Positions 1 through 6,877 of a stretch of 11,222 bases of DNA are shown here, in pieces. The DNA comes from Clostridia bacterium (lineage in GTDB: Bacteria > Bacillota_A > Clostridia > Christensenellales > Borkfalkiaceae), in assembly GCA_017504735.1 (NCBI GenBank), contig JAFVQP010000066.1:1-11222 (forward strand), read 5' to 3'. Each line of letters begins with the position of its first letter. The first letter of the stretch is position 1. Below the pieces are notes generated by a model. It did no database searches. It was not told the origin of the DNA and saw nothing but the letters and a program-made list of their open reading frames with translations. A program made the translations under genes and the position numbers.

Positions 1-842
1 GAGGACAATCGTACATAGACACCCTTATCGAGTAAGTCCCAAAGCTGTTCACGATAGCCTTTCAAACGCTCAAAATCTGCCTTAAAGGTAAAGAACTTTT
101 CTTCCGCTGCATATTGAAAATGCTGAATACCAAACACATTTTCCGTACCGCTTCTTCTCCCGCCTTCTTGACCGCCACCGATGATATAAGGTGGAAGTTG
201 CAAGGTCTTGCGTTTAATCAACGCACCCACACCCTTTAACCCGCCAATTTTATGCGCGCTTATCGAGTATAAATCTACTTCTTTTGCGAGCTTAAACGGA
301 ATTTTTCCGTATGCTTGTACACCATCGCTGTGAAAGATTACACGGGGATTTTTCTGTTTGACAAGCCTTGCAATCATATTGATATCGTTAATTGCGCCAA
401 TTTCATTGTTAACGTGCATAACGGAAACGAACGACGTTTTTTCGTCCACCAAATCAAGCAAAGCCTTTACGTTTACTTTACCATCCTTTTCCAAAGGCGC
501 AAAACGAGGCTCGGCAACGCCACGATTTTTAAGCTCGTGAAACGCCGCTGTAACCGCCGAGTGTTCACCCGCAGTCGTCACCGCATTCCCCCTTTTTGCG
601 AAGGAAAAAATGGCTTGATTATCCGATTCCGTTCCACAAGACGTAAACACCAACTCAAACGCAGCTTCATCCGCTATCTTAGAAAGCAAAACGGAGCGCG
701 CCTTTTTCAGCTCGCCCTGTAATGCAAATCCCTCGTTATACATTGCGGAAGGATTGTGAAATTTTTCCGTTATATACGCCGTCGCCCGCTCAAACGCCGT
801 CAAAGATGGCTTTGTCGTCGCTGCATTATCTAAATATATCAT
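1..842 (-). CDS. Cysteine desulfurase, group I NifS/IscS type (3' end outside window)
   Basis: PLP-dependent enzyme that takes sulfur from L-cysteine as an enzyme persulfide for Fe-S clusters or tRNA thiolation. The first 280 residues are present and the C-terminal part, including the loop with the catalytic Cys, lies beyond base 1. Visible motifs are the N-terminal YLDNAATT, TSCGTESDNQAI (about 67-78), EHSAV with the PLP-stacking His94, HVNNEIGAI (143-151), HSDGVQAYGK with Asp173 and Gln176, SAHKIGG with the Schiff-base Lys198, and GGGQEGGRRSGTENV (222-236). No key residue is missing in the visible part. The ATG at 842-840 overlaps the stop of the upstream membrane-protein gene as ATGA, so translation is probably coupled; only a weak CAGG lies 7 nt upstream. 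Family assignment is firm. Whether it is IscS-, NifS- or tRNA-thiolation (ThiI/MnmA partner) type cannot be told from this fragment. Confidence 0.93.
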   Translation of the reverse strand, partial: MIYLDNAATTKPSLTAFERATAYITEKFHNPSAMYNEGFALQGELKKARSVLLSKIADEAAFELVFTSCGTESDNQAIFSFAKRGNAVTTAGEHSAVTAAFHELKNRGVAEPRFAPLEKDGKVNVKALLDLVDEKTSFVSVMHVNNEIGAINDINMIARLVKQKNPRVIFHSDGVQAYGKIPFKLAKEVDLYSISAHKIGGLKGVGALIKRKTLQLPPYIIGGGQEGGRRSGTENVFGIQHFQYAAEEKFFTFKADFERLKGYREQLWDLLDKGVYVRLS

Positions 843-1435
843 CTTGATGCCTGCTTCTTTTCTTGCATAACGTAATCGCTTTCCAATTTATTTCGTCTTG
901 CAAATTTTAAAATATTCATCAACATAAGCTCACGACATTCCAACACAAACAGTTTTTTACCGTTATATTCCGCTAAAACGTACATAAAGAACTTTCCTGC
1001 TTCAGGCTCATCGTTCGACGTGCAAAGCACCGTCTTTATATTAGGGTCACTTCTAAAACGTTCAAACGACGGGTTTTCCGCATCGCCAAACTGAATCATA
1101 TCTTCACAGTCAATACGCGCAACCAACTTTCTTTTGTTCACGTTGATAACCTTGGAAATACGCAATTCCCCTGATACAAAGGCATAGTCATAACTAACGT
1201 TGATGCGCATCTTCCACATACGCAACATAAACCAACACAAAAACAGCCACACGCATATGAAACCCCAGATAATCCAGTTGCCCAGCAAGGTTACATCCAC
1301 GGTATAGAAGCCGATGATAATCCACAATATCCCCAACACAAGAAATATCATGGAGAGCACCGTCAAAACGTTATATTTCTTTTGTTTTTTTTCTGAATTG
1401 TGCACAAGGGCACTCTCTTCGTAAAAAACGTCCAT
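839..1435 (-). CDS. Two-helix membrane protein of unknown function, DUF6106-like
   Basis: A 198-residue protein of unknown function. It has a charged N-terminus (1-21), two hydrophobic helices at about 22-43 and 50-72 with a short loop between them, then a soluble domain of about 125 residues rich in alternating beta-type sequence (for example YDYAFVSGELRISKV at 82-96) and a basic C-terminal tail. No signal-peptide cleavage site is evident, so the soluble domain is probably cytoplasmic. Size, topology and the YDYAFVSGEL segment recall the small DUF6106 proteins of Clostridia; that match is from memory and tentative. The start chosen is the ATG at 1435-1433, preceded by AAGGAG at 6 nt; a TTG one codon upstream is less likely. 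It sits 23 bp after the carB-dapF stop and overlaps the cysteine desulfurase start by 4 bp, so it is an inner gene of the operon. Confidence 0.8.
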   Translation of the reverse strand: MDVFYEESALVHNSEKKQKKYNVLTVLSMIFLVLGILWIIIGFYTVDVTLLGNWIIWGFICVWLFLCWFMLRMWKMRINVSYDYAFVSGELRISKVINVNKRKLVARIDCEDMIQFGDAENPSFERFRSDPNIKTVLCTSNDEPEAGKFFMYVLAEYNGKKLFVLECRELMLMNILKFARRNKLESDYVMQEKKQASR

Positions 1436-1458
1436 CAAAAACTCCTTTTATTGTTTGA

Positions 1459-4400
1459 TTAAATTTCAAACATCCCTTCGTAAACGGTTTTCACGTTGCC
1501 AAGCAATTCAACATCGCCGTCCGAATGGTAATTTACCGTCAAATCGCCGCCACGAAGCTTCACCGTTACGTTGGTATCCCTTTCACAATACCCCGCAAGG
1601 GTTGCAGCAACAACCGCAGCGCATGCGCCAGATCCGCAAGCCCACGTTTCACCGCTGCCACGTTCCCACACACGCATCTTAATGGTTACTTTATTGACCA
1701 CGCGGATGAATTCCGTATTAATTCCTTCTGGGAAATATTCGCAATTTTCAAATTCCGCACCAACCGATTTTACATTGATGGCATCAACTTTATCACTAAA
1801 GATAACACAATGAGGGTTACCCAGATTCACAAGCGTTACCTTATAATCGTTTCCGCCAACGTTGATGGTTTTTCCTACGATTTGTTCTTCATCCCAAACG
1901 CAAGGGATTTTTTTTCCCGCAAGGGAAACTTTACCCAAGTTTACGCTCGCGCTGTTTACTTTACCGCTAAACGAATATACTTTTACATCCAAAACAGCTT
2001 TCGCCATTTCGATTTTCATATCCGTTTTCTTTACAATGCCTTTTTCATAGAGGTATTTACCCACACAACGAATTGCATTGCCGCCAATAGAAGATTCTTT
2101 GCCGTCACGATTAAACACGCGCACCTTTGCATCTGCAATATCCGATTTTTCAATCAATGCAATACCATCACCGCCAATACCATAATGAGGCACCACGTAA
2201 TTTACCGCAATCGATTCAGGGCAAGTAATTTTGCCGTCACGGTTATCAAATACAATATAATCGTTTCCGCAAGATTGCATTTTTGTGAAATGCAACTTCA
2301 ACTTTTCCGTTCTCAGGGCATTAATATCTACAAGCTCTGTATTTCCTTCGGTAAATTTACTTGCGATAATATCCGCAAGTGCATTTGCCGTATCCAACGC
2401 CGTCAATACGGTAATCCCAAGCAAAATTGCATGGTGATGCAAACGAATGAAGTCGTTGATCGATTCCATATCCGTTTTACCCGTATAAACAACGTAGTCA
2501 ATTTTACCTTCGTCCATCAGTTTGATAACGGAATCCGTCGCCGACAATCTATCCACTACCGTACAATCAAACCCTAAGTCCGTAATAACCTTTGCAGTGC
2601 CCTTCGTTGCGTACATGGTACAACCCAAGTCGCCAAATTTCTTCGCAATCGTCAATACGTCCAACTTATCTTGGTCGTTAACCGTCATATAAACGCCAAC
2701 GGGTTTACGTTCGGAAGGATGGCACATCTTAAATCCTGCCGATACAAGACCTTTAAACATTGCTTCTTCAATCGTCTTACCGATACCCAAAACTTCGCCC
2801 GTCGATTTCATTTGAGGGCCAAGCTGAGAATTTACGTCATTCAACTTTTCAAAGCTAAATACGGGTACTTTTACCGCTACGTACGGCGAAGAAGGATATA
2901 AACCTGTACCAAAGCCCAAATCTTTCAAGTTCTCCCCTACGATGATTCTTGTTGCAAGCTCTACCATAGGTACACCCGTCACCTTAGAGATGTAAGGCAC
3001 AGTACGCGATGCACGAGGGTTCACCTCGATAACGTAAAGCTGACCACGATAAATAAGATACTGAATATTAATCAACCCTTTCGTCTTCAACTCCAAAGCA
3101 AGTTGCGTCGAAACCTCGATAATTCTCTCTAACATAGTATCTTCGAGATTGTAGGGAGGATATACAGCAATTGAGTCCCCAGAGTGAATACCCGTACGCT
3201 CTATGTGTTGCATAATACCTGGAATCAATACGTCTTTCCCATCGGAAATTGCATCAACTTCAAGTTCGGTACCCATCAAGTATTGGTCGCAAAGCACCGG
3301 ATTTTCAATGCCTTGCGCAAGAATAACGTCCATATAACGGCATACGTCTTCAGGGGTAAACGCAATCGTCATATTTTGACCGCCGATTACGTACGAAGGA
3401 CGAAGTAATACTGGATATTCAAGTTCTTCCGCCGCAGCAAGCGCTTCCTCTTTCGTCATAACCGTAAGTGCTTTAGGACGAGGAATCGAATATTTTTCAA
3501 GCAATGCTTCGAAACGTTCTCTATCTTCTGCCGCATCAACGCTGTCCGCACTCGTACCCAAAATACGGATACCATGGCTTGCAAAATATGCGCAAAGGTT
3601 GATTGCCGTTTGACCGCCAAACGTAATGATAACCCCGTAAGGCTTTTCAATATCCAAAACGTGTTGCACGTCTTCAGGGGTCAAAGGTTCAAAGTACAAG
3701 CGATCCGCTGTGTCAAAGTCGGTAGAAACCGTTTCAGGGTTGTTGTTAATGATGGCCACTTCGTAGCCAAGTTCTTTCAATGTCCAAACGCAATGTACGG
3801 ACGAATAGTCAAATTCAATACCTTGACCGATACGAATTGGACCAGAACCGATTACAACAATACGCTTTTTATCACTATTCGCAAGGAAAGGCGCCGCTTC
3901 ATCATGTTCATGAGGGTCGAACGTAGAGTAGAAATAAGGCGTTTTTGCAGGGAATTCCGCTGCGCACGTATCTACCATTTTATACGCTGCCTTCTTTCTA
4001 TAAGGCACTTTTTGACCGCTAAGCGCCTCTATATCTTTATCCATATAACCAAGGCGTTTACCCTCTTCATACAACGATTCCGTCAATACTTCCGTCGCAA
4101 GCTTTTCTTCGTATGCAATCAAGTTTTTAAACTTGTTTAAGAACCAACGGTCAATCTTTGTGATGTTAAATACTTCATCAACCGTTACACCCTTTTTCAA
4201 AGCAGCGTAAACCACAAAGATGCGTTCATCCGTCATTTCAGGCAATTTCGCAAGCAATTCCTCTTTCGTAGAATGTAAGAATTTCTTATAATTCATCGTT
4301 GTCGTGGAAATTTCCGCACCGCGAACCGCCTTCATAATCGCCATTTCAAACGAGGTACCAATAGACATAACCTCGCCCGTTGCTTTCATTCTCGTACCAA

Positions 4401-5514
4401 GTTCACGCTTTGCGTACAAAAATTTATCAAACGGCCATTTGGGCATTTTTACAACCAAATAGTCAATTGTAGGTTCGAAGCAAGCATAGGTATTGCCCGT
4501 TACGTCGTTTACAATTTCATCAAGCGTATAGCCAAGCGCAATCTTAGACGTCACCTTAGCAATCGGGAAGCCGGTTGCCTTAGACGCAAGCGCAGAAGAA
4601 CGGCTAACACGAGGGTTTACCTCGATAACCGAATATTCAAACGAATCGGGGTTTAATGCAAACTGTACGTTACAGCCGCCTTCGATACCAAGTTCGGTAA
4701 TAATCGACAACGCCGCATTTCTAAGCATACCGTATTCTCTATTGGAAAGGGTTACCGCAGGTGCAACAACAATAGAATCGCCCGTGTGAATACCGACAGG
4801 GTCAACGTTTTCCATCGAGCATACGGTTAATACGTTGCCTGCGCTATCGCGCAAAACTTCAAATTCTATTTCCTTCCAACCTGCGATATACTTTTCAATC
4901 AACACCTGCGTAATCGGCGAAAGCATCAAGCCGTTGTGGGAAATCAAACGCAATTCTTCTTCGTTGAACGCCACACCGCCACCTGCGCCGCCAAGTGTAT
5001 AAGCAGGACGAATAATAACGGGATAATTGAGTTTGTTGGCAATTTCCACACACTCTTCTACCGTATATGCAATATCGGAAGGCACGCAAGGTTGATTAAT
5101 CTTTTCCATCGTCGCCTTAAACAGCTCTCTATCCTCCGAACGATCAATTGCATCAAGCTTCGTACCAATAAGTTTTACGCCGTGTTCATCGAGGAACCCA
5201 GACTTTGCAAGTTTGCAACCCATCGTAAGCCCCGTTTGACCGCCAAGCGAAGCAAGCAAACTATCAGGTTTTTCCTTGAGAATAATACGCTTTAAGCTTT
5301 CTTCCGTCAATGGCTCAAGGTAAATCTCATCTGCCAATGCTTTATCCGTCATAATTGTCGCAGGGTTAGAATTGCAAAGTACAACGTTAATCCCCTCGCT
5401 CTTCAACACACGGCAAGCCTGTGCGCCCGCATAGTCAAATTCCGCAGCTTGACCGATTACGATAGGGCCAGAGCCAATTACCAAAACTTTCTTAATATCA
5501 CTTCTTTTAGGCAT
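1459..5514 (-). CDS. carB-dapF: Carbamoyl phosphate synthase large subunit fused to a diaminopimelate epimerase domain
   Basis: A single open frame of 1351 residues. Residues 1 to about 1054 are a complete CarB, which makes carbamoyl phosphate from bicarbonate, ammonia and two ATP for arginine and pyrimidines. It has the first ATP-grasp half with GSGPIVIGQAAEFDY at 14-28, an oligomerisation region, the second half with GSGPIRIGQ from 556 and RPSYVIGGQ, and an MGS-type allosteric domain from about 937 (ATKGT retained). A linker of about 16 residues (1055-1070) ends like an ordinary clostridial CarB C-terminus. Residues 1071-1351 are a full-length DapF domain (LL- to meso-diaminopimelate for lysine and peptidoglycan). 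It starts KLHFTKMQSCGND, has FNRDG, GNPHC, FPEGINTEF, ERGSGET (Glu1284, Arg1285) and ACGSGACA (Cys1293). The first catalytic Cys of DapF, normally in a CGN motif, is Gly1144 here (IGGNAIRC), so epimerase activity is doubtful. The ATG at 5514 has a strong GGAGGTGA inside the end of carA and is 1 bp from the carA stop. CarB catalytic motifs look intact. Confidence 0.95.
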   Translation of the reverse strand: MPKRSDIKKVLVIGSGPIVIGQAAEFDYAGAQACRVLKSEGINVVLCNSNPATIMTDKALADEIYLEPLTEESLKRIILKEKPDSLLASLGGQTGLTMGCKLAKSGFLDEHGVKLIGTKLDAIDRSEDRELFKATMEKINQPCVPSDIAYTVEECVEIANKLNYPVIIRPAYTLGGAGGGVAFNEEELRLISHNGLMLSPITQVLIEKYIAGWKEIEFEVLRDSAGNVLTVCSMENVDPVGIHTGDSIVVAPAVTLSNREYGMLRNAALSIITELGIEGGCNVQFALNPDSFEYSVIEVNPRVSRSSALASKATGFPIAKVTSKIALGYTLDEIVNDVTGNTYACFEPTIDYLVVKMPKWPFDKFLYAKRELGTRMKATGEVMSIGTSFEMAIMKAVRGAEISTTTMNYKKFLHSTKEELLAKLPEMTDERIFVVYAALKKGVTVDEVFNITKIDRWFLNKFKNLIAYEEKLATEVLTESLYEEGKRLGYMDKDIEALSGQKVPYRKKAAYKMVDTCAAEFPAKTPYFYSTFDPHEHDEAAPFLANSDKKRIVVIGSGPIRIGQGIEFDYSSVHCVWTLKELGYEVAIINNNPETVSTDFDTADRLYFEPLTPEDVQHVLDIEKPYGVIITFGGQTAINLCAYFASHGIRILGTSADSVDAAEDRERFEALLEKYSIPRPKALTVMTKEEALAAAEELEYPVLLRPSYVIGGQNMTIAFTPEDVCRYMDVILAQGIENPVLCDQYLMGTELEVDAISDGKDVLIPGIMQHIERTGIHSGDSIAVYPPYNLEDTMLERIIEVSTQLALELKTKGLINIQYLIYRGQLYVIEVNPRASRTVPYISKVTGVPMVELATRIIVGENLKDLGFGTGLYPSSPYVAVKVPVFSFEKLNDVNSQLGPQMKSTGEVLGIGKTIEEAMFKGLVSAGFKMCHPSERKPVGVYMTVNDQDKLDVLTIAKKFGDLGCTMYATKGTAKVITDLGFDCTVVDRLSATDSVIKLMDEGKIDYVVYTGKTDMESINDFIRLHHHAILLGITVLTALDTANALADIIASKFTEGNTELVDINALRTEKLKLHFTKMQSCGNDYIVFDNRDGKITCPESIAVNYVVPHYGIGGDGIALIEKSDIADAKVRVFNRDGKESSIGGNAIRCVGKYLYEKGIVKKTDMKIEMAKAVLDVKVYSFSGKVNSASVNLGKVSLAGKKIPCVWDEEQIVGKTINVGGNDYKVTLVNLGNPHCVIFSDKVDAINVKSVGAEFENCEYFPEGINTEFIRVVNKVTIKMRVWERGSGETWACGSGACAAVVAATLAGYCERDTNVTVKLRGGDLTVNYHSDGDVELLGNVKTVYEGMFEI

Positions 5515-5515
5515 A

Positions 5516-6586
5516 TTACTTCACCTCCGTCATTGCGGCAAATTTATCATACAAGGGATTGTCGGGATGTCCAATTCCGCAAGATTCAGGAACGAATTGT
5601 ACGGTGAATGCATTCAAATCCGCATACTCAATCCCCTCACAAGAACCATCGTTTACATTCACAAAACTAATTTCCCCCTGTTTTAAGGAACTGCTTACCA
5701 CTTCATAACCGTGATTTTGCATCGAGATATAAACTTTGCCGTCCTTTACGCATTTTACAGGTTGATTGCTACCACGGTGACCATATTTTTGCTTTTTTAC
5801 ATCCGCACCAAGCGCAAGCGCAACAGTTAAATGGCCCAAACCAATTGCCATCACGGGAATTTTACCCATCAGTTTTTTCACTTCAGCAATCAAGGCTTTA
5901 TTTTCGTTGGGATTACCAGCACCGTCGGAAATCACCACACCGTTTACATTCAAGGAAAGAATTTCCTCTGCAGTTGTACTCGTCGGTACGCTGATAACGT
6001 TATACCCCTGTTGATTAAGGTTTGCAATCGTACTATTTTTCGCGCCCAAATTCCAAAGCGCAATCGTTTTGGTTGCATTTTCAGCAGCAAAGTACCCCTT
6101 TTCGGTGGAAGCCGTCACCTCCAAGGCGTTTTCAATTTTATATGCAGAAAGTTCAGCTATTTCCTTTTCCGTTAAAGGCTTGTCGCTAACACGCGCATTC
6201 ATCGCACCTTCCTCACGCAATATTTTTGTAAGCTCACGCGTGTCTACACCGTAAATCCCCACAACCCCCTCTTCTTTTAAGTAGGTTTCAAGTGTATCTT
6301 CCATGCGGAAGTTGGAAGGATTGTCACAAATTTCACGCACAACGTACGCAGAAACCCAAGCGCGCTTGCTTTCTACGTCCGCGCGAATCGCCCCGTAGTT
6401 ACCAATCAATGGAAAGGTTTGTACAAGAATTTGCCCATAGTTCGCAGGGTCGGTCAGAGTTTCCATATAACCAACCATACCCGTCGAAAACACCAATTCA
6501 CCAACGGCATTTCCGTCCGCGCCAAAGCGCCAGCCTTCAAAGACTTTCCCATTTTGGAGTGTTAAATACACTTTTTGATCTTTCAT
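5516..6586 (-). CDS. carA: Carbamoyl phosphate synthase small subunit, glutaminase-dead variant
   Basis: A 356-residue CarA. The N-terminal CarA-specific domain (about 1-150; FSTGMVGYMETLTDP at 33-47, FPLIGNYG, YGVDTRELT at 122-130) is followed by a class I glutamine amidotransferase fold (about 172-356). The family normally hydrolyses glutamine and channels ammonia to CarB. Here the nucleophile motif (C-L-G-H-Q) reads IGLGHL, so Gly249 replaces the catalytic Cys (Cys269 in E. coli) and Leu253 the glutamine-binding Gln. The His of the triad (HPE motif) is Val332 (FVPES); only Glu334 remains. The oxyanion SNGPG is SDGAG (220-224) and the Ser of DPS is Ala48. GHRGSNQPV and QNHGYEV are kept, so the fold is conserved and the frame is intact. 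The start at 6586 is chosen because AGAGGA lies 6 nt upstream; ATGs at 6592 and 6610 lack a site. Likely role (inference): structural partner of an ammonia-using CarB. Confidence 0.94.
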   Translation of the reverse strand: MKDQKVYLTLQNGKVFEGWRFGADGNAVGELVFSTGMVGYMETLTDPANYGQILVQTFPLIGNYGAIRADVESKRAWVSAYVVREICDNPSNFRMEDTLETYLKEEGVVGIYGVDTRELTKILREEGAMNARVSDKPLTEKEIAELSAYKIENALEVTASTEKGYFAAENATKTIALWNLGAKNSTIANLNQQGYNVISVPTSTTAEEILSLNVNGVVISDGAGNPNENKALIAEVKKLMGKIPVMAIGLGHLTVALALGADVKKQKYGHRGSNQPVKCVKDGKVYISMQNHGYEVVSSSLKQGEISFVNVNDGSCEGIEYADLNAFTVQFVPESCGIGHPDNPLYDKFAAMTEVK

Positions 6587-6592
6587 ACGCAT

Positions 6593-6598
6593 TCCTCT
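6593..6598 (-). promoter_or_regulatory. Ribosome binding site deciding the carA start
   Basis: AGAGGA on the minus strand, exactly 6 nt before the ATG at 6586. It abuts the in-frame ATG at 6592 and lies inside the ORF if translation began at 6610, and nothing like a Shine-Dalgarno site precedes 6610. This makes a 356-residue CarA more likely than a 364-residue one, and fits the usual CarA N-terminus. Confidence 0.75.
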
Positions 6599-6628
6599 AT
6601 ATTCATTCATTTATTTATTTCCATTTTG

Positions 6629-6662
6629 ATAAAAAATAAGACTGATTTGAAAAAAATCAGTC
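6629..6662 (-). terminator. Intrinsic terminator in the carA leader (putative attenuator)
   Basis: On the minus strand GACTGATTT (6662-6654) pairs perfectly with AAATCAGTC (6648-6640) over 9 bp around a 5-nt loop, followed by a U-rich tract, TTATTTTTTAT. The U tract follows only on the minus strand, so it terminates transcripts heading for carA, 42 nt before the carA ATG. The stop codon of the leader ORF (6659-6657) lies inside the 5' arm, so a ribosome at that stop would prevent the hairpin from forming. Confidence 0.85.
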
Positions 6663-6788
6663 CTCATTAACAAAAATAAAAGTATTTGCGAAATCAAAAA
6701 AACGAACAAAAACGTCGAGCTTGCTTTCTGCCATAGCGCAACGAATTGTTCCTACCATCTTCATTTGTTGAGTATCTTTCGCAAACAT
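6657..6788 (-). CDS. 43-codon leader ORF upstream of carA
   Basis: A short ORF between the promoter and the terminator, beginning MFAKDTQQMKMVG and ending FIFVNED, with the TGA inside the terminator stem. The start at 6788 has AGGTGA at 6 nt; an adjacent ATG at 6791 would be only 3 nt from it, so 43 residues is preferred over 44. There is no hydrophobic segment or recognisable domain. The last third is dominated by TTT codons (Phe at 27, 30, 31, 37 and 39; TTC at 33), giving a series of U-runs in the RNA shortly before the hairpin. Size, position and U-run layout resemble the 44-residue pyrBI leader of E. coli, where UTP-dependent RNA polymerase pausing couples translation to antitermination. 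This is an analogy of architecture, not sequence homology. It could instead be a small functional protein. Confidence 0.65.
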   Translation of the reverse strand: MFAKDTQQMKMVGTIRCAMAESKLDVFVRFFDFANTFIFVNED

Positions 6789-6794
6789 CATAAC

Positions 6795-6800
6795 TCACCT
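6795..6800 (-). promoter_or_regulatory. Ribosome binding site of the carA leader ORF
   Basis: AGGTGA on the minus strand, 6 nt before the ATG at 6788. It follows the predicted transcription start (about 6806) almost immediately, so the leader ORF should be the first thing translated on the message. Confidence 0.65.
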
Positions 6801-6812
6801 GCAATTTTGTAT

Positions 6813-6841
6813 ATTATAACACGCACGCGCACGTTTGTCAA
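6813..6841 (-). promoter_or_regulatory. Sigma-A promoter for the carA operon
   Basis: On the minus strand a consensus -35 TTGACA (6841-6836), a 17-bp spacer of GT/GC alternation (6835-6819) and a consensus -10 TATAAT (6818-6813). The predicted start is near 6806, giving about 18 nt before the leader ORF. An AT-rich stretch lies just upstream, after the argJ stop. Both hexamers match the consensus perfectly, so output is probably set downstream by the attenuator rather than by promoter strength. Confidence 0.92.
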
Positions 6842-6877
6842 GTTTTCAAACCACTTTTACTATAGGAAAAATAATTT

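Noticed and set aside
3574..4140. Plus-strand open frame within carB.
   Set aside because: Arg/Phe/Cys-rich composition typical of an antisense shadow; carB on the other strand has full family motifs over the whole interval.
6587..6610. Upstream ATGs at 6610 and 6592 as carA starts, adding 8 or 2 residues.
   Set aside because: No ribosome site precedes them, while the AGAGGA 6 nt before 6586 is well placed and the resulting N-terminus matches normal CarA.
6640..6806. A T-box, riboswitch or PyrR-type leader before carA.
   Set aside because: No T-box sequence, known aptamer core or PyrR-binding loop pattern is visible; nearly all the leader is occupied by a well-started ORF.
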